Shown here in pieces: positions 43,223 through 54,878 of a stretch of 64,000 bases of DNA. The notes below the pieces were generated by a model that was not told the DNA's origin, made no database searches, and worked only from the letters and a program-made list of their open reading frames with translations. A program made the translations under genes and the position numbers. This DNA is from Tubulanus polymorphus. Taxonomy: Eukaryota; Nemertea; Palaeonemertea; Tubulaniformes; Tubulanidae. The stretch spans positions 15,954,450 through 16,018,449 of the forward strand of contig NC_134029.1 in assembly GCF_964204645.1 (NCBI RefSeq), given 5' to 3'. The first letter of the stretch is position 1, and the number at the start of each line of letters is the position of its first letter.

Positions 43223-44679
43223 TTATCTATTTTTTGTCATATTCACTAACCCAAAAATAATAGCACTTACAACTGTAATTAAAAATAAAATAATATGTTC
43301 AGCTGCAAAGTAAAGAATATTCCCAGCAGATTTCAATATAAAACAGACAATTGATGCAATAACTCCGGGTAAAGCTGCAGCAGGTTTTTTAGATAGTTCC
43401 CATAGATATCTTGCCATTTTTTTAAAACCATCTTTAACTTTGTCTTGTATAGAATTATTATCATTTGGGGGTTTATCAGGTTTATTGGGAGTAGGAGTAG
43501 ATTTCAGTGAATTTGATATAGCTTAACCAATTGTTGTAAATAACATAGTTACAGCTGTTAGAATTGAAAGAATTGTTATTCCTTCTAATTTAAATAATAA
43601 TTTTATTCTATCTTTTAATGATATTTCAGAATTTGGTTTTATCAACAAATCTTTAAAAATAACTTTCAATCTATTAATATTATAATCATATGATTTTAAT
43701 AATAATTTGATTTCTTCTTTCTGAAATTCTATGTTATATTCTAAATCCTATTTTTCTTTTTCTAAATATGCATTTCTTTTTTTAAATTCAATTTCTTCAA
43801 TAACTTTATTATCTCTATTTAATTTTAATTGTTCTATTTCTTTAATGTTATCAGTTCTATCTTTTTCCAAAGTTCTAATTTTAAAATCTCTTATACTTTT
43901 ATCATGCGCAATTTTATCAGATGCAAGTCTTATACTAATAATTTCTCTAATTGCTTTATCAGAAAATATATCTAAATCTTCTAATTCTTGATCTGTTGCA
44001 TCAAGTAATCCATTCGGTAAAAGTTTTTCAATTGGTACTTCATTTGATTTAAGTTTACTAGTTTTGGAAATTATATTCTGTTCAGAAGTTCTTTCTGGTT
44101 CTAAATTATCATTGATTGTTTCAAATAATTCATTAATTCTTTGTTTAAATACTCTTTTATTTTGATTTATTTCTTCTTGTGTAACATTTTCAATTTCATT
44201 ACTATTATTACTTATTCTTTTAATTCTAGATGGTTCTAAATTACTCAAAGTTGATTCAACAAATATTTTGTTTTGATTTTTATAAGTGATATTAATATAA
44301 TAATCATCTTTCAAATGATAATAATATTCACCATCTAAAGATTTTTATTCTGTAACTAAAAGTCTGGCGCCTCTATCATTTATATTATACCCAGATCTTT
44401 CAAATATAGGTTTGAATTCATAAATATATTCATTATATTCTAATCTTTTTTTTTTACTAATTCTGGATTTTCATTTTCAGGATTTATTCTCGAATTAGTT
44501 CTTCTATCAAATTCATCTGTTGATGGGCCTTTAGAACCACTATCTGCTAAATTAGAACTATACGCTGTTTCATCATAATTATCAATATTAGTTTCAGCAT
44601 TATTATAATCATCATCATTATAATCATCATTATTATTTCCCATGTCTTTCATTTCATAATCTCCTCCACCTTTTGCCAT
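43223..44679 (-). pseudogene. Coiled-coil membrane protein, broken (element 4)
   Basis: It starts at ATGTAAATGG. The acidic Asn/Asp-rich head is open from 44679 to 44440, and a frame break lies in an A/T run. The coiled coil is open at 44314-43748 and the C-terminal spans run to 43223. Stops or shifts occur near 44450, 44348, 43748, 43525 and 43420. It matches 8777-10257 and 62903 onward. Confidence 0.8.
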
Positions 44680-44695
44680 TTACATAATAAAAAAA

Positions 44696-45893
44696 TTAAA
44701 ATTTAAAATATAATATTCCTCCGATTACAATACCTATACAAGTTATAGCTAATTTAGCATTTTCATGGGATTTATTATCATTATCAGTTTTAGATATGTC
44801 ATGTTGAATATTATCAGTTTTTATATCACCGTGTGGGTGCCGTACGGCAACATTTTCTGTAGTATTGTAATCTTTTATTTTAGAATCATTATTTAATTAA
44901 TATTCTTAGTTTTAGTTTCTGTTGATTGAATATGTTTTTTAATTTTTTCACCTTCCATTAATTTTGGAGCAGTAATAATCTTTTTATTTATATAATTTAA
45001 TGCAAATGAATTATTTATTGTTGCAGTTTTAATTAGATTATTATAACCAATTATATTTCCCATTTTTAATAATAAATCATCAGAAATAATTAATAAATTA
45101 GGGCCTATACAATAATTTAATCTAATATGTGATTTATCTAGATAATTTTGGTACCTAACTATGTTTTCTGGAATCAATCTATTTTTATCATTATGAATTG
45201 AATCTTCAAATAATACTTTGAATTGTTTCTGTGTATCAAATGAAGTGTTATCATTTCCAATTATTGGTGATCTTGTTTCAACTTGCGCACCTAAAATACA
45301 AATTAAATGAGTTCTAATATATTGATTTATTCTTTGTATGCCTGATTTTGTGAAACCTTCACTATTTTCTAAAATGAAATTAATCCAACCATTATTATTA
45401 TCAATTTTATAATTATGATAAGCTCCAATTCTATGCATATTATCAATTCTTTTTATTTCATACTGTTCATCAATACCTTGCAATTTACCATGCGCTCTAA
45501 AATCGGAATTAATATTTATATTAAATTCATTACATATTTTATAAAACTTAGATAGATTAATATTGTTGTCCAATTCTTTAAAATATTTAGATCCGGGCAA
45601 AGGACATTCTAAATCATTTAATATTATTCTGATTTGAAAATATATGTGAAATCTAAATATTGTGTGAATTAATTTTAAATCAGAATAATTCAAATTTTTA
45701 TCTAAGTTATTTAAATGATCATTCCAACAACAACCAGTTGTTGCACAATAAACAGCAAAATTTAATTGATTCTGCAAATATTTCATATTAGATTTTACTT
45801 TATATATATGATATTCATCTCGAGTAATAGTAACTTCATATGTATTAAATATATTTTCCATTTTAGAAATAAAAAACTGTGTTTCAGTAACAA
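44696..45893 (-). pseudogene. Conserved 400-residue structural-cluster gene, 5'-truncated (element 4)
   Basis: The main frame is open for about 330 codons and preserves the full middle of the protein. This includes a Cys-Ala-Thr-Thr-Gly-Cys-Cys turn, a Phe-Arg-Phe-His helix, a Cys-Pro-Leu-Pro-Gly-Ser motif and a Gly-Ala-Gln-Val-Glu-Thr-Arg-Ser segment. A base loss near 44893 shifts the frame before the C-terminal membrane anchor (44740-44696). The first 40 or so codons were lost at the junction with element 5. Confidence 0.75.
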
Positions 45894-48623
45894 AAAACAT
45901 TAGAAGAAAATAAAAATTATGTAGAAAATATGAAAAATATTATAAAAATAATAACTGATGTTGAATACCCTAAAATTAGTATATCTTCTAAAGTTAAATT
46001 TATAAAATCTGAAGATAAACCAATATATAATATAAATTCTCATTCACAACATATTATATCTAAACAACATATAGATGATAAATTAGATAAATGTTATAAT
46101 GAAATAAAAACTAAAATAGAAGAGAAATATTTTGAAGGATCAGGTTTAATATTTGATGAAATAATATTTATGACTTTACATGTCTATAACACAAAATATA
46201 ATAAGTTAACTAAATCAAAACCAATAGATGAAAATAATGTATCATATTATAAAGAACCAGATATTGAAGCATCGAAATATATTAAACTACCATTTAAAAC
46301 TAATGCTGTTATAAATGTACAAAATTCTGATGATAAATGTTTTCTATGGACAATTATAAGTTGCTTACATCCTGCAACTGATGATATTTGTAGATTAACT
46401 CATTATAAACCATTTGAAAATAATTATAAGATAGATAAGTATCCTGTTAGAATTAAAAATATCCCAAAAATAGAAAGAGATAATAATTTAAGAATAAATG
46501 TATTTGATTTAATCAAATTACCAAAAACAAAAGGCAACAATATAAAACATTATACATTAGAACCTTTATACCTATCAAAATATTATGATTCAAATGATGT
46601 TATAGATATACTATATTATGAAAATCATTATATGTGGATTAAACAAATCGATTTATTTTTTAAATCAGAAAATGATCACCATAAAATATATCTATGTAGA
46701 AAATGTTTACATAGATTCAGTAATGAAAGTACATTATTAAATCATAAACAATTATGTGATAATCATGATTATTGTAAATTAGTTTTACCAAATGAAAAGG
46801 ATAAGATATTAGAATTCAAAAAATATGATTACAAAAATAAAGTACCATTTGTAATATATGGAGATTTTGAATCATTAAAAAAAGAATTAACTGATCAAGA
46901 TAGAAATGAAATATATCATAAAAGAAAGAAATTAAATTCTAATGAAAATGATTTTTCAGATGAACCACCAAAAACAAATACAATTGAAAAGATTCATCAA
47001 TCAGCTGCAGCTTTCGGGTTATATATAAAATCTGATTATCCAGAACTAATTAAAAGTGAATATTATCATTATAGAAATGAAAATGTTATCAATCATTTTT
47101 GTGACTTATTAATTGAATATGAAATAAGACTTAGTAAATTATTGAATACAAATATAGAAATTATAATGACAGAAGAAGATAAAGAAGAATTTGTGTTTGC
47201 AGGTAAATGTTATTATTGTGAAAAGATATTTAATTATAAAGATAAAAAAGTAAGAGACCATGATCATTTGAATGGAAAGTTTAGAGGCGCTGCGCATGAG
47301 AATTGCAATTTACAAGCCAAAAAAGTAAATTTTGTTCCAGTTATATTTCATAATCTATCAGGATATGATGCACATTTATTTATCAAACAGCTATGTCATA
47401 AAATAGAAGAAATTAATAATGAAATAGAAAGATTAAATTCAAATAGATCAAAAGATAAAATACCAACTTACAAATTCAAAATGTTAGCTAGAACATCTGA
47501 GAATTATATATCATTCCAATTTGGGTGTTAAAGATTTATAGATTCATATAGATTGTTAAATAGTTCATTAGATAATTTATCAAAACCATTAGTTGATGAT
47601 GAATTAAAGATATTAAAGCAACATTATTCAAATAATGATGATTTCCAATTAATGAGATATAAAGGAGCGATTCCATATTCTTTCTATAAAAATCATAATG
47701 ATTTTAATAGAACTGAATTATCAAAAGAACAATTTTATGATGAATTAAAAAGTGAATATGTTAAAGATGAAGTATATAATAGAACATTGAATATTTGGAA
47801 TCATTTTGGAATGAAAAATCATGGACAATTAGTAGATTTATATTTAAAATCAGATGTATTATTATTAACTGATATATTCGAAAGGTTTAGAGATGTAAAC
47901 CTAAAATATTTTAATATTGATCCATGTCATTGTTATTCATCACCAGGATTAACTTGGGATTGTGGTTTAAAATTTACAGATATAAAAATGGATTTGTTAA
48001 CAAATATAGATCAATTATTATTATTTGAAAAATCTGTAAGAGGAGGAGTTTCAGGTGTATTAGGGGATAGATATTTCAATGTAAATGATAACCCTGGATA
48101 TAAGTTATTATATATAGATGCAAATAATTTGTATGGTTGGGCAATGATGGAACCACAACCTTATGGAGTATTTGAAATAAGTGAAGTTTTACAACATGAA
48201 AATAATGATAAATTTGATTGGAAGAAAAGAATTCTAGATATTGCAGATGATTCAGAGACTGGTTACTTCTTTGTTGTAGATTTAGAATATCCTAAACATA
48301 TTAAATTTAAATCTAGAAATCTAGCATACTGCCCAGAATATAAAACTGTAACTCATGAAGAATTATCAAATTATCAAAAAAGAATGAAACCCGAAAATCA
48401 TATTCATACAGAAAAGTTAATGGTAACTCAAGAAGATAAATATAATTATGTAGTACATTATAGAATGTTAAAGTTTTATTTGAATCAAGGAATGATGCTT
48501 TAAAAAGTACATAGATATATTTCATTTAGTCAATCTAAATGGTTAGAAAAATATATATATTTTAACAGCAAACAGAGAACTGAAGCTAAAACTGATTTTG
48601 AAAAAGATTTTTTTAAGTTAATG
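45894..48623 (+). pseudogene. polB: Protein-primed DNA polymerase B, 5' part before the retrotransposon (element 5)
   Basis: The sequence begins inside the gene (Leu-Glu-Glu-Asn), lacking the zinc-finger head. It is open from 45930 for 533 codons with a Cys/His segment (46700-46770), Exo I (Tyr-Gly-Asp-Phe-Glu-Ser, near 46858) and the HNH-like insert (47205-47320). Exo II (Asn-Leu-Ser-Gly-Tyr-Asp, near 47355) follows. A Leu codon became TAA at 47529. The frame reopens with Exo III (near 47840-47890) and motif A (near 48118-48145), and another stop comes near 48501. The insertion point at 48623 lies just before motif B. Confidence 0.95.
48620..48623. repeat. Target-site duplication AATG, left copy
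   Basis: AATG directly precedes the LTR and is repeated at 57714-57717. Uninterrupted polB in element 1 has a single AATGAATAATGC at this point, which confirms the insertion site. Confidence 0.85.
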
Positions 48624-50216
48624 TGTAGCGGAAAACGGGGGCAACACGGTGCTACCCTCTCTCTTCTAATATGGCGGTCATTCTTCTGCTCATCAATTTG
48701 CTGCTCCAATCGTCATTCATCTAATATGTCAGGAGGTCTTGAAGGTAAAATCTAAAGTCTTCCAAGCCCGCTACGGAGTTCGCTTACGTCGAATGATTTC
48801 TGGTAGTGAAACCAAAAAGGGAAATAATATTTCACCGCAAGAGATGATCCTCATGAGAAACCGAGAGAGATAAATCTATAAAACAGCCACGATTTGAAAA
48901 TTATAGTCTGCTATGTTAAGATCGTGCATACCGAGCACGAATAGCCTATTTTCCGGTATACGGTTATCCTCAGCAACATGTATCTTACATGCCCGTAAGG
49001 CCCACAGCATATAATTGAGTTGGCCACCCCAAATTATACCTGGATCTACCCTACATTCGACCGGTCTATAGAATAATCCCGTAACCCTCACTTCATACTA
49101 ATGGCAGTCCAAAATCCTACCATAGATTCTCCCACCTATGGGCTGTAGGCTCAAAGTCCCTACTAAATAGTCCTCTGCTATTCGTCTCCACCATTTCAAT
49201 CTTGTCAAAAAGCTGATATCATAAATAATTTTTCCTCAGTCCTTATTAAGGTTCTGACCATTCTCAATAGATAAGTCTGAAGCCGCAAAAAAATACTGAA
49301 TCTAATTATTAATTTATTAAAGTCATACTTTCTTATTATAATTCAAAGTGAATAAATATTAGGTTAATTCTACTATATAACTTATTCTTTTCTTTATCGA
49401 ATCTACCGTCTAAGTATCTCGTAAAAGAACAAAAACCTATTACGTAAACGTATTATCATATAATTCGAATCGACAATCAAATCACGCAAATACGGTTCGA
49501 AGAGTAAATTAATGGAAGTTCAGACAAATCCAAGCTGTCAATCACAATCATCGTTGAAAACGATAAAAAGGAGACGGCCGGCCTGACTGACTTATTAATT
49601 ATCAATAGTGAACCGATTACGTGAATGTCGGTCAGCCCGGTCAAAGACCGGAGCTGACCGACGAATCAACTGATGCTTACCAAGTCTGGCTGTCAACTGC
49701 CAAACTGAAATGATGGGAGTCAATACGACCGGTAAAACAGTTAATATCGTTAAATAATGATAATCGGTTGACCCCAGCATCTCAGCATGACAACGGGCAG
49801 CTCAGCCTGGTAACCCCACCCCGCTAGCCCAACAACTGACATGACAACCGACACACCAGCTGATAGCGCCGCCACTCGCGTGCCACGGACACTACCAGCA
49901 TGATTAAAATTTACGGATACTTAGCCGGTTAAAAATACACATTTTAAGTAAGTGATCCCACCCCCTATACAACATATCAATACACAATATCTATATACAG
50001 TATACATCTTAAATTCAACAAAAGTAAATAGAGTAACATCTAACAAACCTATCCCGCCCCCCTCTAAATATTATTCCATTCAATTCAATTCAATACATTT
50101 GAATAAATACATACAATTGCACAGACGCTACAATATCAATACACGAAAATTCTACATATTATTCAATTCAATTCGATTTAATACATTTTAATAAATACGA
50201 TTGCACAAACGCTACA
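48624..50216 (-). repeat. 3' LTR
   Basis: 1593 bp, flanked inward by the purine tract. It is near-identical to 56120-57713. The small open frame it contains (Met-Arg-Val-Thr-Gly) occurs in both LTRs and is probably not a gene. Confidence 0.95.
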
Positions 50217-50231
50217 CTACCCCCCCCCTCC
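50217..50231 (-). promoter_or_regulatory. Polypurine tract of the retrotransposon
   Basis: On the minus strand it reads GGAGGGGGGGGGTAG directly before the 3' LTR. It is the usual primer for plus-strand DNA synthesis. Confidence 0.85.
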
Positions 50232-50281
50232 AGATCTGGACGTCCTCGTCCAGAAAATAACTATATTACATAACAATTTAA

Positions 50282-50992
50282 TTAAAACTTCTTCTTCAAA
50301 ATAGTACAAAATTTACACTCCACCTTGCTTCCTACCGGATAAACTAAGACAAATTCCCCCCCCCCCCCAAACATCTCGCCAACGTGCCTGTGTTCGATCA
50401 TTTTCTTTCTCGGGTCCGACGTCACATCTACTGGTATTAACGGAATTGTCCATGGCTTAGCATCTCGCTCTGACGTTTTTGGTCGCAACTTTTCTGTTGG
50501 AATAAATTTCTGCGGACTGTTGAAAGGACTTAGGCTCGGCGTCACTACGGTCGTTTCTTCTTTCCAGTTTCCGGTAATTTCTAATAGTTCCTCGATTGAT
50601 ACTTCAGGTACTTCAATTATAGGTTCTGACTGTGTTTTCGTTTCCATCGGAACTTTCTGTACTACTGAACAAGGAATTGCAGGTAATAATTCTCTCTCAC
50701 ACCGTTCCGTTTGCTCTACTGTTCGTATAAATCGGCTTGAATGCCCTTTGACTGCATTCAAATCTTTCGGATGACTTTTCTCTACATGTTCCTTCATCAG
50801 GCTCACTCGATGCGAATTGAATACGCACAGCGTGCACTGAAATAATCGGGTATCGGATATACCAACGTTCTCTTTTCTCGACGCTTTATTTCTGCAGTTC
50901 CTTAGATGCTTTCGTTTATTCGTGCCTTCCGATAATGATCGCAAGCAGTATGAACATTTCCACAGTCTCTCGAACGTAGGAGCCATTTTCAT
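50282..50992 (-). CDS. Extra ORF of the retrotransposon: C2H2 zinc-finger protein
   Basis: 236 codons start at an ATG just 25 bp after the integrase stop. Residues 13-35 carry Cys-X2-Cys ... His-X3-Cys. Residues 53-75 carry a classic Cys-X2-Cys ... His-X4-His finger, and a Cys-X2-Cys lies near the C-terminus. The middle is Ser/Thr/Pro/Glu-rich and likely disordered. There is no signal peptide or membrane span, so it is not an envelope gene. It could bind nucleic acid or modify host silencing, but the role is unknown. Confidence 0.75.
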   Translation of the reverse strand: MKMAPTFERLWKCSYCLRSLSEGTNKRKHLRNCRNKASRKENVGISDTRLFQCTLCVFNSHRVSLMKEHVEKSHPKDLNAVKGHSSRFIRTVEQTERCERELLPAIPCSVVQKVPMETKTQSEPIIEVPEVSIEELLEITGNWKEETTVVTPSLSPFNSPQKFIPTEKLRPKTSERDAKPWTIPLIPVDVTSDPRKKMIEHRHVGEMFGGGGEFVLVYPVGSKVECKFCTILKKKF

Positions 50993-51016
50993 TAAGCTAA
51001 AAAAAAATATAAATTA

Positions 51017-51586
51017 TCACATCTCAGTTATCCACCGGCGTGGCTTTCGTACTACCCGGCCCCCTCTCGTTGTCTGTTCGCTTGAGGTCACGAACTCTTC
51101 ATCTTGGACCGTATATTCTTCATTATTCTCGCTATCTTTAGTTGCCATATATGGCTTTAATCTGTTAAAATGTACTGTCTTTTCTACCCCTTCATCTGGT
51201 AATTGTATTCTATAAACTACATCATTTACTTCCCCCTTCACTATACAGGGTCCTATCCACCTATTCGATAATTTCTTCGATCGACCTTGTGGAACCATCG
51301 GCGTGAATAACCACACTAAATCATTGATTAAATATTTACTACTCTTCGTTTTGATATCGTAATTTTTCTTATTTCTTGTAGCTTTACGCCCGGTGTGAAC
51401 ACGTACTTCCTTGAATGCCTGTTCCAGACATTTACTCAAAGAATTGATGTACGCGGTATAAGATTTCTCTACATGAGAAGACGGTCCACCCACAGTTACA
51501 TCATTCGGCAAATCTACCTCGCTACCAAGCATCAAGTGATTAGGAGAATAACCCGTAACGTCATGTTTTGTGGCTCTGTACGCCAT
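51017..51586 (-). pseudogene. pol: Integrase C-terminal part of pol, frameshifted from the main ORF
   Basis: 190 codons start with Met-Ala-Tyr-Arg-Ala-Thr, the region just after the integrase core. They contain the GPY/F-type module (Leu-Ser-Asn-Arg-Trp-Ile-Gly-Pro-Cys, then Tyr-Arg-Ile-Gln-Leu) and His-Phe-Asn-Arg-Leu-Lys-Pro-Tyr. In intact Ty3-type elements this is continuous with the core. Here a small indel near 51610-51640 puts it in another frame. Confidence 0.85.
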
Positions 51587-51605
51587 GGTTACATAAGGTA
51601 AGCAT

Positions 51606-54600
51606 TCATCCCAAATCCTCTTGATCGTCCTGTATTGTCATTGCTAAACAATTTAGTAGGGTTCTATTGAATCGTTCAACCAATCCATCAGACTGTGGGT
51701 GATACGCGCAAGTTCTCATCTTCTTTATCTCCAATAATACACATAATTCTTTCATCAATCTAGATTGAAAGTTAGCACCTTGATCCGTATGAATTATTCT
51801 TGGCACCCCAAACCTCGATATAAATTCTTCAACTAATTTACACGGTACAGTTTCTGCGCTCTGATCTGGTAAAGCATAAGCTTCTACCCATTTCGTAAAA
51901 TAATCGCAAACTACTAAAATATAGGTCATTCCATTGCGTGAAGTCGGTAATGGACCCAAAATATCCATGGCTATTCTTTCCATTGGAAGACCCACTCTGT
52001 ATAACTGTAGGCTAGCTTTTGGTTTCACTGCTGGTGTCTTTCGAGCACCACATACAAAACAACACAAGCAGTGCATTCTTACATCTTGCCGGATGTGATG
52101 CCAATAAAAACGGCCGTGCACTCCTGTTAAAGTTTTACGAATCCCTAGATGTGCCGCAGTTATAGAGTTATGTAAACTGTGTAAAACTTCTTCTCTATAA
52201 TCTTTCGGTAATAATAGTAAAATGGATTCACTAAATCCTTCTCTCTGTTTACAGATATATAAAACATCATCTATAATCTTTAACTGTTGCCACCGAGCCC
52301 AATAAAACTTAGCATCTTCGCCTAATTCGCTCACATCAGACCATTCTGGTTTGCTATTGCTTTCTATATACGGAAATATCCACTTGAACTCCGGATCATT
52401 ACGTTGAGCTTGTGAGATATTCATAGATAGCCAATGGCCCTCTGGAGCGAATTGACTATACGTATATCGAGTTTCTGTTATATCTTGTTCCGATACTAAG
52501 TTATTTATATTACTCTCTCTCATTTCATTACAGGTACCCTCGTTCTTTCTTGTTATACGATCACATTGTATGCATTCTTGTCTGGATAATGCATCGGCAT
52601 TACCATGATTCTTGCCGGGCCTATGGATGATCTCAAAATCGTAAGTGCTTAATACGGATATCCACCTCGCTATCTGTCCCTCTGGTTCTTTAAATGACAT
52701 TAACCACTTTAAAGAAGCATGATCTGTTCTTAAAGTGAAACGCTTGCCCATCAAATAGTATTTAAAATGTTTAATGTACGATACTACAGCCAGCAATTCC
52801 CGTCTCGTTACACAATAATTTCTTTCAGGCTTGGCTAACGTACGACTTGCGTATGCTATCACTCTTTCTTTTCCATCCTGAATTTGCGACAAAACTGCTC
52901 CTATACCAGTATTGCTAGCATCTGTGTCTAGTATAAAAGATATGTTCGGGTCTGGATATGCCAATATAGGGGCTGTCGTTAATAATTCTTTGATCTTTGT
53001 AAAAGCCACGTCACACTCAGGTGACCACTTAAATTCTTTGCCTTTTTCTGTAAGCGTATATAAGGGTTTAGCTATTGAAGCGAACCCTTTACAAAACGAA
53101 CGATAATAGGAGGCTAATCCCATAAAAGAACGCACTCCCGACGGAGTTACTGGCTGAGGCCATTCTTTGATTGCTTTAACTTTCGCTTCTGTACAAGCAA
53201 TGCCTTGGTCTGACACTACATGCCCTAAAAATTCAATACTACTTTTGAAAAAATGACATTTCTTAGGCTTGAGTTTTAACCCCGCGGCTCGAAGGCGCTC
53301 CAAAACTTTCTCTAAATTCATCAAAGTTGATTCGAAATCTTTGCCAAATATAATGACATCATCTAGATAAACTAGGACTATGTCGTTCAATAAGCCTTCC
53401 AGTACTCTCTCCATAAGTCTCTCAAAAGTAGGACCACTATTTTTGAGACCCATAGGCATTTTTCTTAATTGATATAAACCTTGCGGTACTACAAAAGCAG
53501 TCTTTTCTTTGTCTTTAGGCGATACCGGAACTTGCCAGTAACCTGCCTGAAGATCGGCTCCACAGAAATACTTGGCTCCCGATAAAGACCTTATCGTATC
53601 ATCAATTCGAGGTAATGGATAGGAGTCTGATACTGTACATTCGTTCAAAGCCCGATAGTCTAGGCAAAATCTAAGGTTACCATCTTTTTTAGTCACCAAT
53701 ACTATTGGACTGCTCCATGGTGACTGACTATTCTCGATCACTTTAGAATCCATCATATCTTTCAAAAGTTTATCTAATTCTACTTGTTTCGCTAATGGTA
53801 AACGCCGAAATCGTTGTTTGATAGGCGGCGTTGAACCTGTATCTATAGTATGGTAAACTCCTTTCGCTTCCCCTAAATCCGTATCTGATTTCGCAAATAC
53901 ATCCGCGTATTTCACAATTGAATTTCGCACTTTTCTAGCTTGTTCCGGGCTCAAACCATCGCAACTACGCTTAATTAAGTCTTCTAGATATTCTAAGGAT
54001 TCTTTACTCTCTACTTGATTAACTTGATCTGATTTACCACTTGCCTCTTCTCGTGACCATATAGCTCTTACCCTTGATATTTTAGCCATAGAGGTATTTT
54101 TATACAATACTCTCGGCTGATCGCCTAAATTTACGATTCTAACTAATATCTGTGATTTTTCCGTGTCCACTACACTACGTGCTACACACATTTCAGGGCC
54201 TAACTTCCAATTGTGGTTCGATTCCACCATCGCCCACTTGCCTAAGTACTGTTTATCTTTCTCGTCGATATAGCCCGGCACCGTTATTTCAGATAAAGGC
54301 GGGACCTTAATTCTGTCTGTTGATCTAATTAATATTGCGTTCTCGTGAATAGGCGCTATTGGCTCCTCATGCATTTGATGACCTTGACAAGTCACCGTAC
54401 GCTGTTTTAAATGGATATGACAATCATATGCTGTCAGAAAATCCATTCCGAGAATTGCATCTTCTTTAATTTCGGCCACTATCACTTCCCAAGGTATATT
54501 TTTACCAAATAAGCCTAAGGGAATGACCGCTGTACCTCTCACTCTAATACTACTATGATCAGCTGCATAGAGTCGTATAGTTGATTGTTCTAATTTTATC

Positions 54601-54878
54601 TTGTGATTCTTTATAATTTCAGTATACAAACGATTACTGATGATTGTGTTATGAGCACCGGTATCTACCAGATACTTCACAGACACTCCGTGTACTACTG
54701 CCGAAAAATAAATCGCCGATTGTGATTTATCATTTTTGGACAGTACGTATACTTTAGAATCATCTTTCTTTTGTCTATTTTCAATCTCTAAATTCTTTGG
54801 GAGACTTGATTTATTTACTCTAGCCGAACCTACTCCCTTTTGAACGGCGCGGGAGAGTTTAAAGGCTGCTGTGTACAT
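51606..54878 (-). CDS. pol: Pol polyprotein: protease, reverse transcriptase, RNase H, integrase core
   Basis: The main frame has 1090 codons. The aspartic protease motif Val-Asp-Thr-Gly-Ala is at residues 71-75. The reverse transcriptase catalytic Tyr-Leu-Asp-Asp is near residue 505. The RNase H first Asp (Leu-Asp-Thr-Asp-Ala-Ser) is near 651. The integrase zinc domain (His-X-His ... Cys-X2-Cys) is near 890-935. The catalytic Asp, Asp and Glu are near 971, 1027 and 1068 (Met-Asp-Ile-Leu-Gly, His-Thr-Asp-Gln-Gly, Val-Glu-Arg-Phe). The ORF overlaps gag by 49 bases in the -1 frame. It ends early through the frameshift described for 51017-51586. Confidence 0.97.
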   Translation of the reverse strand: MYTAAFKLSRAVQKGVGSARVNKSSLPKNLEIENRQKKDDSKVYVLSKNDKSQSAIYFSAVVHGVSVKYLVDTGAHNTIISNRLYTEIIKNHKIKLEQSTIRLYAADHSSIRVRGTAVIPLGLFGKNIPWEVIVAEIKEDAILGMDFLTAYDCHIHLKQRTVTCQGHQMHEEPIAPIHENAILIRSTDRIKVPPLSEITVPGYIDEKDKQYLGKWAMVESNHNWKLGPEMCVARSVVDTEKSQILVRIVNLGDQPRVLYKNTSMAKISRVRAIWSREEASGKSDQVNQVESKESLEYLEDLIKRSCDGLSPEQARKVRNSIVKYADVFAKSDTDLGEAKGVYHTIDTGSTPPIKQRFRRLPLAKQVELDKLLKDMMDSKVIENSQSPWSSPIVLVTKKDGNLRFCLDYRALNECTVSDSYPLPRIDDTIRSLSGAKYFCGADLQAGYWQVPVSPKDKEKTAFVVPQGLYQLRKMPMGLKNSGPTFERLMERVLEGLLNDIVLVYLDDVIIFGKDFESTLMNLEKVLERLRAAGLKLKPKKCHFFKSSIEFLGHVVSDQGIACTEAKVKAIKEWPQPVTPSGVRSFMGLASYYRSFCKGFASIAKPLYTLTEKGKEFKWSPECDVAFTKIKELLTTAPILAYPDPNISFILDTDASNTGIGAVLSQIQDGKERVIAYASRTLAKPERNYCVTRRELLAVVSYIKHFKYYLMGKRFTLRTDHASLKWLMSFKEPEGQIARWISVLSTYDFEIIHRPGKNHGNADALSRQECIQCDRITRKNEGTCNEMRESNINNLVSEQDITETRYTYSQFAPEGHWLSMNISQAQRNDPEFKWIFPYIESNSKPEWSDVSELGEDAKFYWARWQQLKIIDDVLYICKQREGFSESILLLLPKDYREEVLHSLHNSITAAHLGIRKTLTGVHGRFYWHHIRQDVRMHCLCCFVCGARKTPAVKPKASLQLYRVGLPMERIAMDILGPLPTSRNGMTYILVVCDYFTKWVEAYALPDQSAETVPCKLVEEFISRFGVPRIIHTDQGANFQSRLMKELCVLLEIKKMRTCAYHPQSDGLVERFNRTLLNCLAMTIQDDQEDLG

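Larger units (their letters stand above)
42099..45893 (-). mobile_element. Element 4: inverted structural-gene fragment
   Basis: Read on the minus strand, it has the 400-residue conserved gene (lacking its start), the coiled-coil membrane gene, and the major capsid gene. It meets the plus-strand polB of element 5 head to head at about 45893, within AAAAAACATT. Confidence 0.8.

Noticed and set aside
48876-49091. 71-codon frame in the LTR, repeated at 56372-56587
   Set aside because: It is identical in both LTRs simply because they are repeats, it lies within a regulatory region, and it has no known motif.
49952-50191. 79-codon frame in the LTR, repeated at 57449-57688
   Set aside because: Low-complexity Ile/Asn/Ser-rich translation of an AT-rich LTR end, with no evidence of coding.
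50282-50992. Envelope gene of an errantivirus-like element
   Set aside because: No signal peptide, membrane span or furin-like site is present, and the ORF has zinc fingers instead.
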